This document shows positions 47,565 to 59,813 of a stretch of 64,000 nt of DNA, piece by piece. The position numbers were made by a program, and so were the translations under genes. The DNA lies in contig CANTUR010001452.1 of NCBI GenBank assembly GCA_947683625.1, forward strand, positions 62,001 to 126,000, written 5' to 3'. The DNA is from Mallotus nudiflorus. Lineage: Eukaryota > Streptophyta > Magnoliopsida > Malpighiales > Euphorbiaceae. Numbering within the stretch: the first letter of the stretch is position 1; the number at the start of each line of letters is the position of its first letter. Below the pieces are notes generated by a model that saw nothing but the letters and a program-made list of their open reading frames with translations, made no database searches and was not told the origin of the DNA.

Positions 47565-48203
47565 CTAAGCGCATATGCCATAACATGGTTGCTTTTGACT
47601 CCTGATCATCAATAGGAGCTGCCACTCTGCTGTTGTCCCAACAATTGTACTATCCAGAAAGCAATATGCATTATTTCTTTTTTGAATCCCCTTAATTATA
47701 ACAAGTGCACCAGAGATGATTCTCATTATCCCATCATTTGCCCTTACTTTGAAATCTTTTGACTCTAAGGTTCCTATATAAGTGAGATTGCTCATCAAAT
47801 TCGGCACATAATTAACACCTATTAAGGTTTTGATTGATCCATCCTGATTGCTCAAGTGAATTGAACCAATCCCATGTGTGTTAAGAGAGGCATTATTCGC
47901 TCTGTAGACAACTCCACCATTTAGTTCTTTAAATTCAAAGAACCATTCTCGATTAGGAGTTATATGGTGACTACAAGCTGAATTTAACAACCATGAACTC
48001 GAACAGCTAGTTAATAGTGTAGTAGCAATTAAAAGATCTGAATTTGCATCATCATACTTAGCTACTTTTGAATTTGAGATAAAATTTCCTTTTCCAAGAT
48101 TGCCATTATCCTTTAGCTTGGGACAATCTTTCTTACAATACCCTTTTTCTCGATAAAAGGCATATAGATCTTTGCTCAATTTTAAGTTTGACTTAGATCT
48201 CAC
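47565..48203 (-). pseudogene. Ty1/copia element D zinc knuckle, protease and pre-integrase fragment
   Basis: A 212-codon open stretch on the minus strand. The N-terminal part is a decayed zinc knuckle (REKGYCKKDCPKLK, with first cysteines lost). The copia protease motif reads LNSACSHHI where DSACSHHI-type is usual, so its catalytic Asp is replaced by Asn. A GAG-pre-integrase region follows (GIGSIHLSN, VPNLMSNL). Inactive. Confidence 0.88.
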
Positions 48204-49012
48204 TCTCCTTCCTTTATTCTAGCTTTGTGAATTGCCTCTAAAAATAAGAACTTCTGATTCAACACTTGTATTTTTTTACTTTTTTTCTTTTGTAATTTAT
48301 AACTATATAAGGATGCAATTACTTCACTTAGAGACACAGTAACTATCCCATGAAGTATAGTATTTTTAAGATACTTAAACTTATCAAGAAGCGATCCCAC
48401 TAACATTAGAGACAGATATTCATCATTAAAAGTCACGTCCATATACATCAAATCAATTACTAGCTAATTAATGCTAGTAATATGATCATTCATTATGGTA
48501 CCTGGAACATAGTTGAAGCATAACAATCTCTTTTTTATGTAGAGTTTGTTTTAATTGCTTTTCTTTAAGAATTTCTCCTCCAATGCCTTCCATAATTTAC
48601 TTGCATAAGTTTTTTTGAAAATGCATACTTCTACTCTCTAGAAAGACATTATCGAATTCTACCACATGCATCACCTTCCATTCTTTCTCTTTAACATCAT
48701 ATGGTTTCTCTCTTTCAATAGTAATGTCTAAACCCTACTGAGAAAGGGCATCTAGACACTTTGCCATATATCAAAATGATCAATGCCATAAAAAATCTCC
48801 ACTGCAAATCTCGTATTTGTAACAGTAGTTCTTATCAAAATTGAAGATGATAAAGCTATTGACATAAATGTGGATACTTTTGTGTTGTATGCCATTTCTA
48901 TTACGAATTCTATTTAATAGCAATCGATGCGAAATGCCAATTAGCCCAAGGAAATTCTTTCTGATGTGGAAGATCAGCCTAAGCCGTAACCATAGAGCTT
49001 ACTAAAATAAAC
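48200..49012 (-). pseudogene. Ty1/copia element D gag remnant
   Basis: Minus-strand gag of the UBN2 type in pieces. The best open part is 48451-48200 (VGSLLDKFKYLKNTI, VIASLYSYK). Upstream to about 48900 the frame is broken. The region directly follows the primer-binding site and LTR to the right, as expected. Confidence 0.75.
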
Positions 49013-49014
49013 TA

Positions 49015-49030
49015 AGACCTTTGATACCAA
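49015..49030 (-). promoter_or_regulatory. Element D primer-binding site
   Basis: Complement contains TTGGTATCAAAGG, similar to the initiator tRNA-Met site and next to the LTR end. Confidence 0.75.
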
Positions 49031-49031
49031 T

Positions 49032-49528
49032 TGTTGTGGAATTCACTTTAATTTCCATCGATAATAACAAATTCACCTTGAGAACTATTATTCAGGTGAC
49101 TAAAGTCTAAATGATTATACTAAAAAATCACCCCAAGATAGATTCCCAAGAAGGTGTGGTGGGACATAATGGTCCATTTAAATACCAACCTCCTAGATAG
49201 AATTTTACCAAGACAAATAATTTAATAGCATAATAATTAACAACAACTATACTCGACAATAGCTATTAAATATATATAAAGAGAACACCAAAATTTAATG
49301 AGGTTCGACTAATTGTGTCTATATTATTGGACACTAGCAAAATAATACTTAACTAATTTGAGGAAATATTACAAAAGAGAGAGAAAGAATACAAATAGCA
49401 TAAATATTGGAGAAGGATAATTTTGTGGGATACTTTAACTAGGGGGGAGGAGTTCTTTTATAACCAAAGAACTCCTCCCATTTTAATAAAAATCCTAATA
49501 TGGGATTTTGTCAAAACCAAAATCAACA
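49032..49528 (-). mobile_element. 5' LTR of Ty1/copia element D
   Basis: 497 bp, TGTTGTGGAATTCAC...AAAATCAACA, TG...CA ends. The length and terminal sequence fit plant copia LTRs. It marks the right edge of the nested block. The other LTR should lie left of the window. Confidence 0.8.
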
Positions 49529-50446
49529 ATGTTTGAATTTTTTTTATAGTTATATATGAAAATTAAGATATTCATATGATATTTAAAAAAGAAAATTGCA
49601 ATATTCTCAAATTGGTAGAAATTTTATCTGTTTTCGATAAGTCGGTAGGTGAAACTAATAATATCAAGTCATAAAGGGTCCACCGATGTTCAATTATGGT
49701 TTAGTTTTTATCCCTTTAATTAAATATTGAATTTCTATTGGTTTGCCCTTCTAACTCATTAAAAGCTAGAGTACTATATAATTTCTTAGAGAAAATTACA
49801 AGTTTGGTTTTCTATTATTTCTTTTTCTTACTATCATTAAAAAAATTCACTTTTTAAAAAATTACAGGCTTGCTTCCTTTGTTTTCTTTAATGCCCCTTT
49901 CTATAATTTATTTCATTTTTTACCCTTATTTTTGCTTTTTCTCTTATTTTTCTTTTTCACCCTTTTTTTTATTTTATCTTTTTATTTTTATATTCTCCTT
50001 ATTTTTTCTTTCTTCTTTTATTTTCTCTTTTTTCTTTTTCTTTTTATTTTATCTTTATTTTATTTATGGGTTAAGATAGATATGTTCCCAAATAAAGACT
50101 ATATAAAAATTCAAGTAAAATTGGATTTTAAAATAGGACTTAATTGAGAAATAAGATTCTTATAATATAATTAATCACTATAGGAATGTGTTTTTTTCAT
50201 CACTTAATATTCTCTTCTTAAGTGGTTTCTCTTATTAATTAATAAAATTATGTTTTTTCTTATAGAAGAAATTGCCAAATCTATGAAAAAAAAAAGCTCT
50301 TTGGCTTTTAGTTAAATAACTAGTTTGATATGTACATTAACTATGGTATGAATAATGATCTTTCTATGATAAAATTCCAAATCCTTTCTTCATTTTTCTT
50401 TAAATTTTACCAAATTGAACACTTAAACTTTAATTTGATAAGGGGT
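49529..50446. other. No gene seen: AT-rich sequence, T-rich tract
   Basis: 918 bp without recognisable protein or RNA gene. 49800-50070 is a T/C-rich low-complexity stretch; the open frames in it are runs of Phe, Leu and Ser and are not credible. This may be the original DNA into which element D inserted. Confidence 0.6.
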
Positions 50447-50757
50447 TTTTTTTTTTTTGAAAAGTAAAATAATATTATTGATTCAAACTAGCAATATATC
50501 GATAAAAAAACATATACAAATTAGCTAAAAATCATAGAGGATGAAACAACACTCTGGTTAATAGCATAATAAAACAGCTCAAATCCTACAAATTTGATAA
50601 TACTCTAGTGACTAGAATACCTATAACTCTAGTTCTACAACATACTACGACCATAATTTGATTTGTTTTCTCTTTCTAATTGAGTATGTTTTGCTCATCT
50701 GAATCACTCACACACAAATAAAAAGTTATAAAAAGTTGTAACAAGCCTACCGACTGG
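50447..50757 (-). mobile_element. Possible 5'-truncated LINE or retroposed transcript tail
   Basis: A run of about 13 T at 50447-50459 is followed by sequence that, on the minus strand, looks like a transcript 3' end with a poly(A) tail. The AATAATATTATTTTAC stretch lies just before the tail. No open frame is present. The right border against gag sequence at about 50757 is abrupt. I could not identify a target duplication, so this is tentative. Confidence 0.3.
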
Positions 50758-50874
50758 TAGAAGCCTGGCCAACACCTCTAGCACCTCCTTTAGCACCTCT
50801 ACCACGACCCTGCTGGGGAACAAGCTGAGTGGAACTCTGATGCTGGGCTAGAGGAAATTGAAAAGGAATGGGTA
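50758..50874 (-). pseudogene. Element E gag C-terminal fragment
   Basis: The minus strand encodes the Gly/Arg-rich segment RGRGAKGGARGVGQASTS, matching T gag at 22330-22385. It ends at the left breakpoint and is separated from the rest of gag by the solo LTR. Confidence 0.85.
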
Positions 50875-51398
50875 TGTCATGACCCAAAACAGGGGCCATG
50901 ACCGGCGCTAGGGAACGGGAATTCTTTTGAATCCGGAACCCGTAGCAAGCCTAAAATAAAATAAAACATGCAATAGAAATAATAACAATACATTTAAGTA
51001 AAATATTATGTAGCGGAATAAAATCATAAATATCAAAATAGTATTTCCACCAAATGAGATTAAATCAAATCCTCATCTTATATATAAATAAACTTTTAAT
51101 ACAAATCCAGTTCAAATTCTTAAAATACATAACTCATACAAATTTAATACAATATCTTTTAACAATTTTATGACTACTGCAGTGTCTAGAATATAAAATA
51201 AAACTCAAGTGAGCAGTTTACATAGAGAAGCCGAAGTGGAAGAAATCCAGCGTACAGGCCTGCTACTGAGGTCTAAGGAAGATGACTCTCCTGAAAAATA
51301 GTCAACGAAGGGGAGTCAGACCTCACTGAGTGAATTACTATAATATATATACATGCATACTAACTGAAAATGCATACAGTAAATAGTATATATATATA

Positions 51399-51445
<47 letters not shown>

Positions 51446-52176
51446 AATACACACAGATGCAATAAAAATCATTTTTATATTTTTTGTTTGAAAACCACTG
51501 GTTATGAAGGATCAAATAGAACCCTAGAAAATTGCAACCTCAAAACAGTGTTAGACAACACTCTAGCCATACAGGCTCACTTATTCCAATACAATCACTT
51601 TATCCATTTAGACAGTAGACTGGCCGCGAGACACTAAGTCAACTGAGCTCCAACAGTCTGACTGTCAGTGTGATTGGCCCCGAGACACTTAGTCAACCAA
51701 GCTCCAACAATCACACTCTCAAATCATATCACACATTAAATAATCATATCCAATCGATATCCCCAAATGGTTAGTAATATAGCCTAAATGCTATCAGCGT
51801 AACCGGTACGTACTCGGGCTCCTAGTGCTGCCCACTAGGTAGCATGTTCTATTGATATCTTTCATTGAAATATAAAGCATACATTCATAAAAATAAATGA
51901 TGCATGAATTTAAATATAATAGCAACAACAACCATATATATACTAAAAAATATACCAAAAGTAAACCATGTATATTTTGAGTATATATACGTTAAATAAA
52001 TCCAATTAAATTACAAAATAAACTAGAAATGTATTTGAAAACATTTAAACATAATTCCGTTAATAAAACATGCATATAGTGTAAAATATACCAAAAAATA
52101 AACTTAAGTACTAACTAAATTATTTATGCATAATTAATCAAAATAAAACATACATTTCTAAATCATGCACCCTAAA

Positions 52177-52208
<32 letters not shown>

Positions 52209-54182
52209 GTAACTCACAATTATTGCGCTCCTCGAGATGGGTCCGATGGGCCTGGTCCACTAGGCCTTGGTCTCGGCGCAACTAAAAAAACAAAAATGAT
52301 AGGAATCAGAACAAATCTAACAGAAGATCTAAAGACTTGATCTAGAATATTAGACACAGAATTAAAAATCAGAATTCGACCGGACATCACGTTTTATAAG
52401 AATTCTACCGAAAATCGGCAGAACCTCTCTTGTAAAATGGACATCTCTCTACTCAAAGAGTAGAGCCGGCCCTGCAAAGAAACACACTTCAAAAAATAGA
52501 CAAAGAATCACAATCACAACCCCTCGGTCAGACTCCAAGCTACAGTTCACCGACCGAGGTCCACAATTCACTGAATATTCACAAAATACTGAAAATATCC
52601 TTGCATAAAAAAATAAATTTTATAAGTAGAAATTACATAATTAACCCTATAAAACACATTAAAAACTGATAAAACTCATTTATTTAGAAAAATCGTATAT
52701 TATATATATAATTTGAAAATAATTCACGAAAAATAGTTTTAATAAATTAAAAATACTAAATAATTTGTAGAAATCATTTTTATACCTTAAATAACTATTA
52801 AAACCAATTTTAATTATATTTTTAGCCAATTTAGGGTAAAATTACCAAAATACCCCTATATATATAAATATACTAAAATTACTCCAAAAATTCACCAAAA
52901 ATAATATAATTGCAAAAAATTAATTTTCTAAACATATATATCAATAATATCAATAAATAAACTCAATTAACTAATAAATTTCAATTAATTTCACACAATT
53001 AACCCTATTTTCTCAAAATTACATTAAATCAATTAAATTCAAAATAAATACATAAAAATTCACAAAAATTCCAAATAAATTTCTATAATTCATTTCAACT
53101 CCTATAATTACCATAAAACACAATTTCATAATTTAATTAATTAATTTTCGAAAATTAGAAAATAATAATAAAATATTCAAAAATACCCAAAAATCAAAAT
53201 AAATTTGAAAAATTCTACAAAAATTCACAAATGAAGAATAAGCTAAGGGGAACAACATTTGTGAAGGAATTTATCATGAATCAATCAATTGAAGCTCAAA
53301 AAAAAATCGAAAACCCTAATAGGCTAAAATTGTAAAAATCTAAACCTAGGCAATTCTAGACCATTTTTAAGTGAAACAAAACTTGGAATCACACTCACCG
53401 GAGCTCAAGGAGAAGTTAGAGACCGGCGGTGTCGAAAACGGTGGTCGGAATCGGCTTGATCAACGTTGAGAAGAGTTTCAGCTTCTCCAGCCAAAATAAG
53501 CTTCCCGACGTCGAAAACGGGTTCTGCTGGCGGCGAAACAAGCTAAGGACGATGGTGGCTCGCCGGGAGGCACACCGAAGGTAAGGGAATGGCGTGGCAG
53601 CGACCGGAAAGTGGATGGGGACGATCGGGAAGAAGGAGAGGGAGGAGTGGGCAAAATTGTAATTTTTGTTAACTTTATTTTTTGTTAAATAAATAAGTGT
53701 ATATATATATATATATATATCCCAACCATATATTATAATAATATAAATCCCCACACATATTAAATATACACCACACACATAATTTAATATATTAAATAAT
53801 TTATACACTAAAAAAATAATTAAATAATATTAAACTAATAATAAATAATAAAAATTAGAGTAATTAATTAAACCCTAATTAAATTTAAATAATACACATA
53901 TATACTTTATTTTAACACTTTTAAAAATATATATGAGTTCATGCAAATGCGTAAATCTACTTAAAATAATTAATAGTAAATTATTTACGTGAAAATTTCC
54001 CCGAAAATAGAATTCTCGGAAAAATTTTACGTAAAGTACTTAAAATAACATAAAATAATTAAAACAAGCGTTAATTAAATAAAAAAACTCATAAAATATC
54101 AATATTATATAACAAAAATTATTAACACTGCATATCCCGATGCAATATTAAAATATTTAAAAACACGGGATATTACAGGGTA
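50870..54182 (-). mobile_element. Solo LTR of the T family in E gag, with GGGTA duplication
   Basis: LTR 50875-54177 (3303 bp, TGTCATGACCC...ACGGGATATTACA) between exact GGGTA copies at 50870-50874 and 54178-54182. It splits gag between the zinc knuckle and the protease-side linker. It shows the family layout: acceptor-like complement about 51292, motif pair about 51620-51700, hairpins about 52380-52565, donor-like sites about 52211 and 53396, and (AT)n at 51387-51441, 52179-52205 and 53699-53720. The T-family body of an element was lost by LTR-LTR recombination. Confidence 0.93.
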
Positions 54183-55320
54183 CAGCACTAGCAATCGACT
54201 GCTGTGGAAATCACAGAATCTGCGGCTACTGATACCCAGAATAAAGACATGATCTAGCATAATGTCCTGTTTGCCCGCATCTGAAGCATGTCAATGATGT
54301 CAAGTAACAAGGTCCCTGATGGACTCTGCCGCAAGTCTGACAAACACTGGCAGCTGATCCAGAACTACGTCCACTGCTACTACTCGAAGCACCTGACCTA
54401 AATCTGAACGGTCTACGCTGACCTCCATGGCCACGTCTACTGCTCCGATGCACTCGCTGCTGTCTCTGACTCTGCTAAGCCGGACCTCTGTGCTGACTAC
54501 TCGAAGCAACATGAAAACTCGAATACGGAGTAGTCTGAAATTCACCTGACTGAACACCCAACTGGTAATAATCAGGTATAGCTCCCTGCCTGACTAGCCT
54601 CAGCTCAATCTCCTTGGCCAACTCAATAACAGGACTCCAGAGTAAGGCCTGCTATAGGCATACCCGGTGACATAGGTGGTGACCGCGAAATACTGGTCTC
54701 ATATTAGATCCTCTGCATATCTACCCAGTCGAAGAAACTCTCGGGTATACTCCTCTACTGATTGATCACTGCGAGATATACTAGTCAATCTGAGATGATA
54801 ACTAATGCAGAGTGGCTCTGGACAGAATCTCCTTATAAATCGCTCTTGGAACTGAGCCAGGTCATCGTCATAATGTAAGGCTGGGATCATCTGAATGAAC
54901 CAGTCCAGGGCCTAGTCCCTCAACATACAACTTGACTATCATAATTTGTTGGTACTCAGTGTGAGCAGTCTGAGTCCTAGTCTCAATTGCGTGCAGAAAA
55001 TCTAACGGATTGGAAGTCCCATCAAAAGCAATCTTGCTAACTCTGGCATTAAACAAAGCTGCCTCAAGGTCAGACATACCCTGCTGATGGGCAAGTTGAA
55101 CAAGCTGAATGACTTGAGGTACATGAATATCCTCATACTCAGGCTCAATAGACTCGTCATCCTGTAATCTCTCTATGCCTACGGTGACCTGTCGCTCCTC
55201 GAGTCTACCTCTGCCATGACCTCTGTGTCTAACTGGCAGCTCAAGAGGTAAAACCTCATCCTAAAAGGACTCATCATCCTCGGCCTCAACGATAGTTTGA
55301 GCGACACATGCTCGCCTCCT
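54183..55320 (-). pseudogene. Element E gag pseudogene
   Basis: Minus-strand gag of the T type. At the position of the gag start codon (55321-55323) the codon is ATT rather than ATG, while the preceding TCTTTTCAG is kept. Acidic and Arg-rich N-terminus, capsid-like part 55077-54868 and 54890-54699, Arg/Ser-rich part 54453-54300, intact CCHC knuckle (CFRCGQTGHYARSC) near 54245-54290. Several stops and frameshifts. Confidence 0.88.
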
Positions 55321-55506
55321 AATTCTGAAAAGATAAACAGAACGATTCAGAAAAAATAGATAATAAAGGAATAATGCATAAAAACTAAATCAAGGAATAC
55401 TCATTAAAACATACTCGAACCTAATTCACTGCAGTAGTTCAATAGAAAACACAACTTTGAAAACTAGGGCCACAACTCACATAATTAAGGCCCTGACACA
55501 GAACTC

Positions 55507-55518
55507 CGCTTGATACCA
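55507..55518 (-). promoter_or_regulatory. Element E primer-binding site
   Basis: Complement TGGTATCAAGCG, a slightly decayed tRNA-Met site, next to the LTR end (TTTGTCACG). Confidence 0.8.
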
Positions 55519-55522
55519 ACTT

Positions 55523-58500
55523 TGTCACGACCCAAAATAGGAGCCATGACCGGCACTAGTGAACGAGATTCTTTCGAATCTGGAACCCGTAGCAAGCCTT
55601 AAAATAAAAAAAAAACATGCAATAATCATAATAACATAAATAAAATATTTTGCAGTGGAAATAAAATCATAAATAAAAATAAAATAATAATATGCCAATA
55701 AAATTAATTATACATCCTCATCTCATATATAAATAATCCTTTAATATAAATTCCAGTTCAAATCTTTAAAATACATAACTCACACAAATATAATACATAA
55801 ACCCCACAACTGTTCACAACTACTGTAGTGTCTAGATTATAAAATAAAGCTCAGATAAGCAGTTTACATAATGAAGCCGGGGCGAAAGAAATATGGCGTA
55901 TGGGTCTGCTACTGAGGTCTGAAGACGATGACTCTCCTGAAAAATAGTCAACGGAGGGGAGTCAGACCTCACTGAGTGAATTGTTATAATATATATACAT
56001 GCATAACTAAATGACAAATGCACACAGTTAATAGTATATACAATAAATATATATACAAGGAAATACACACAAATGCAATAAAATCATTTTATATATTTTT
56101 ACTGAAAATCACTATTTATGAATGATCAAATAGAATCCTAAAAAATCACAACCTCAAACAGTATTAGACAACACTCTAGCCATACAGGCTCACTTATTCC
56201 AAATATATTCACTTGTTCCATTTAGACAGTAGACTGGCCCCGAGACACTAGGTCACCTGAGCTCCAGCAGTCTGACTGTCAGTGTGATTGGCCCCGAGAC
56301 ACTTGGTCAACCTAGCTCTAGCAATCACACTCCCAAATCACATCTCACATCAAATAAATTAATATAAACAATATCCACAAATATGTTAGCTATAAAGCCT
56401 AAATGCGCTATCGGCGTACGGTACGTACTTGGTCCTAATGCTGCCCACTAGGTAGCACGTTCTATTGATATCCTATATTTATAATATAAAACATTCATTC
56501 ATAAATAAATGATACATGTAATTGAATAAAAATAGCAACATAAACTATATATATACTAAAAATATACCAAAAGTAAACCAGGTATATTTCGAGTATATAT
56601 ACATCAAATAAATCCAATATAGTTACAAAATACACTGGAAATAAACTATAAATATACTTAAAACAATTTAAGTATAAATTTATAATAAAACATGCATATA
56701 ATTTGGAAATATACCGGAAATATACCGAAATAAACCTAAGTAATGATTAAACTATATATGGATATTTTATACAATGAAAGCATACATTTCTAAAACATGC
56801 ACCCTAAAACATATATATGTAAAATAACAACTCACTGTTATTGCGCTCCTCGAGATGGATCTGACAGGCCTGGTCCACTAGGCCTCGGTCTCGATGCAAC
56901 TAAACAAACAAATGATAACAGGAAATCAGAATAATTCTATCAAAATTTCTAGAAACTCGATTTAGAATACTAGACATAGAATTATAATCAGAATTCGACT
57001 GGACATCACGTTTTATAAGAATTCTACTAAAATTCGGCATAACCTCCCCTGTAAAATGGACACCTCTCTACTCAAAGAGTATAATCGGTCCTGCAAAGAA
57101 ATACACTTCGAAATAACACAATTCACAACCCCTCGGTTGGACTCCAAACTACAATTCAGCGACCGAGGTCCACAATTCACAAAATAATCACAAAAATACT
57201 GAAAAATACCAAAATACCCTTCAATACTCAAAATATAGCAAACTTAAATAATCAAATGCTAAAAATATTTATTTAACCGATAAATACACAAAAACCCTAA
57301 TGTTAATAAAATATTATTAAAAATCGGTAATTCTCAATAAATTCATAAATATTAACCAAAATACATTTTATAAATCCAAATTACATAATTAACCCTAAAA
57401 CTTACTAAAAATCGATAAAAACTCATTTATTTAGAAAAATCGTATATTATATGTAATTTGAAAATAATTTACGAAAAATAGTTTTAGTTAGTTAAAAATA
57501 CTAAATAATTTTTAGAAATCATTTTTATACCTCAAATAACTAGTAAAACCAATTTAATTACATTTTGGCCAATTTAGTGTCAAATTATCAAAATACCCCT
57601 AGTTTCGTAAATTCCCTAAAATTAATCAAAAATTCACCAAAAATAGTATAATTACTCAAAATTGATTTTCTCAACATATTATTAAATAATATCATTAAAT
57701 ATACTCAATTAACCAATTAATTTCAAATAAACATATAATTAACCTAATTTTCCCAAAATTACATAAACTAAATAAATTCAAAATAAATTTATAAAATCCA
57801 CAAAAATTACAAATAAATTTCTAAAATTCATTTCAACACCTATAATCACCATAAAACACAATTTAATAATTTAATTAATTAATTTTCAAAAATTAGAAAA
57901 TATTGATAAAATAATAAAAAATTCACAAAAATCAAAATAATTCCCAAAAATTCTACAAAAATTCACAGAGGTAGATTAAGCTACAAGGATCAATGTTTGT
58001 GAAGGGAGTTTTCAAAATCAACCAAATTGAAGCTCAAAAAAAATCAAAAACCATAATAGGCCAAAAATGAAAAATCGAAACCTAGGGAAATCTAGACCAT
58101 TTCAAGTGAAACAAATCTTGGAAATGAACTCACCGGAGCTCAAGGAGAAGAGAGAGACTGGTGGTGTCGAGTTTGGTGGCCGGAAACGGCTTGATCGACG
58201 GTGAGGAAGTTTTCGGCTTCTCTTGGATATTCCGACTAAAACACGCCAGAGAAGAAGGCTTGAGGCATCGAGAATGGCTGGCAAGGGAGGAGGAAGGCTG
58301 AGAGGCACAGTGATAGGAAGAAAATGGCGTAATCAGTGCCGGAATAGTGAAGGGAACGATCGGGAAAAAGAGGTAGGGGACGATGGCAGTTTCGTAAATA
58401 AGGTAAACTTTATTTTAGTTATAATATTATATGTATATATGTATATATATATATATCTATCTCACTTTATATTATAATAATATATAATATAACACACACA

Positions 58501-58914
58501 ATAAATGTACACCACACACATATTTTAATAATAAATACACATATATACATATATATACTTAATTAATTCATTAATATAAAAACTATATTATACAATTTAT
58601 TTATAAAATAAACCCTAATTTTAATTTAAATAAATATATGTATGCATTTTATTTAACACTTTAAAATTATGCATGAACTCATGCAAATTCATAAAACTAT
58701 TTCAAATAGTTAATATTAAATTATTTACGTTTTAATTTCCTCGAAAATAAAATTCCCGGGAAAATTTTATGTAAAGAACTTAAAATAATTAAAAATAATT
58801 AAAATGACTTAATAAATAACAAACTCATGAAAATAATCATAAATATATATAAAAATTATTAACACTGCATGTCCTGATGCAGTTTAAAATTATCTAAAAA
58901 CTCGGGATATTACA
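55523..58914 (-). mobile_element. 5' LTR of element E
   Basis: 3392 bp, TGTCACGACCC...CGGGATATTACA. Same order of parts as the T LTRs: motif pair about 56230-56325, hairpin near 56440, donor-like GTGAGT complement about 56831, H1 at 57131-57168 and H2/H3 about 57003-57090, leader-like GC-richer island 58125-58400 with donor-like GTGAGT complement about 58129. The islands contain short open frames without a recognisable protein. Confidence 0.92.
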
Positions 58915-59813
58915 CAACAAAACAATAAAAAACCACATGTTGCAACATGATGATGAAATCACGAAAAAAAGAGTAAAACCTTGATCTATATGGAATTACC
59001 ACTTCTTTAAGAAATAAATCAATAAAAAGAGGTGTAGATAGGTGATTTCAGGTCAAAATTGATAAAAAATCACCTCTCCTTACTTAAGGAAGATGAGTGG
59101 TGAGTAAAAAAGAAGAGAAAGTTGCTAAAGGGTATTTAATTACAACTATTTATCATTTTTAATAAATAAAGAAATTAAAAAAAAACTTAAATATTGATAA
59201 CTTGTATAACATAAGTAACTCTTCCCTTTTAAATCAGATAAAAATTATTTTTATAAATTAATGATGATAAAATCCCATAATGTACTAAAAAAAAACCATT
59301 ACAATGACTGATTATTTTAACAAAGTATGTAATAATGACAATTATGAGAATTGAACAAAATTGACAAGACAAAATGAATGGGTTGCAACTTGTTCTTTAA
59401 GTGTGAGCACCCAACAAGACAGCATATGTTTATTCATACTCACATATAATAAAATATATGTATTCTAGTCACCCAACAACTCTTATGTTATCTCTAAAAT
59501 AATTCTTAAGCTCTGTTATGGTCACATAAAGACTTGGAAACATTCATGACTCGTATATAATAAAATATTTGTATTCTATTCACCCAACAACTCTTGTCTT
59601 ATCTCCAAAATAATTTCATAAACTCCATGATTGTCACATGAAGAGTTGGAAATAGTTTCCTTTTCTAAGCATTTCTTGCTCCACTTCACAAGCTTAAGGC
59701 ATTCCACTTTCATATTAAAGCTCCCTAGCATCTCAAATGAGTAAAAGAAGATATGATTTGCACATATGACATTTGTTTTCTATAAGTGCTTTGATTAGAT
59801 AAACTAGGCCTAA
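58915..59813. other. Unassigned sequence between E and B2
   Basis: 899 bp, AT-rich, no recognisable gene or transposon. Contains a diverged direct repeat (59432-59540 and 59542-59651) described separately. May be host DNA or an unrecognised element. Confidence 0.6.
59432..59651. repeat. Diverged 110-bp tandem duplication
   Basis: Two adjacent units share ATTCAT.ACTC, TATAATAAAATAT, GTATTCTA, CACCCAACAACTCTT, TTATCTC.AAAATAAT and the final GTCACAT.AAGA.TTGGAAA, at a spacing of 110-111 bp. The lead TATAATAAAATAT part and CCCAACAAC are best kept. Confidence 0.85.

Larger units (their letters stand above)
50758..58914 (-). mobile_element. Truncated Ty3/gypsy element E (T family), minus strand
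   Basis: Holds only the 5' half: gag C-terminal piece 50758-50874, solo LTR insertion 50875-54177, gag 54183-55320, primer-binding site 55507-55518, 5' LTR 55523-58914. Protease, RT and the 3' LTR are missing. The left breakpoint falls in gag, at the Gln/Ser-rich end corresponding to about 22385 in T. Confidence 0.88.

Noticed and set aside
49870..50147. Phe/Leu-rich open frames that resemble membrane proteins
   Set aside because: Low-complexity T/C-rich sequence; no start context, no conservation evidence.
53416..53808. 130-codon minus-strand open frame at the end of the solo LTR
   Set aside because: Covers the leader-like island and AT repeats; not preserved in T or E LTRs.
58102..58477. 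Open frames in the GC-richer island of the E LTR
   Set aside because: The island corresponds to the leader-like part of the T LTR (10185-10280) and the frames are not shared between copies. A captured host exon was considered, but nothing recognisable is encoded.
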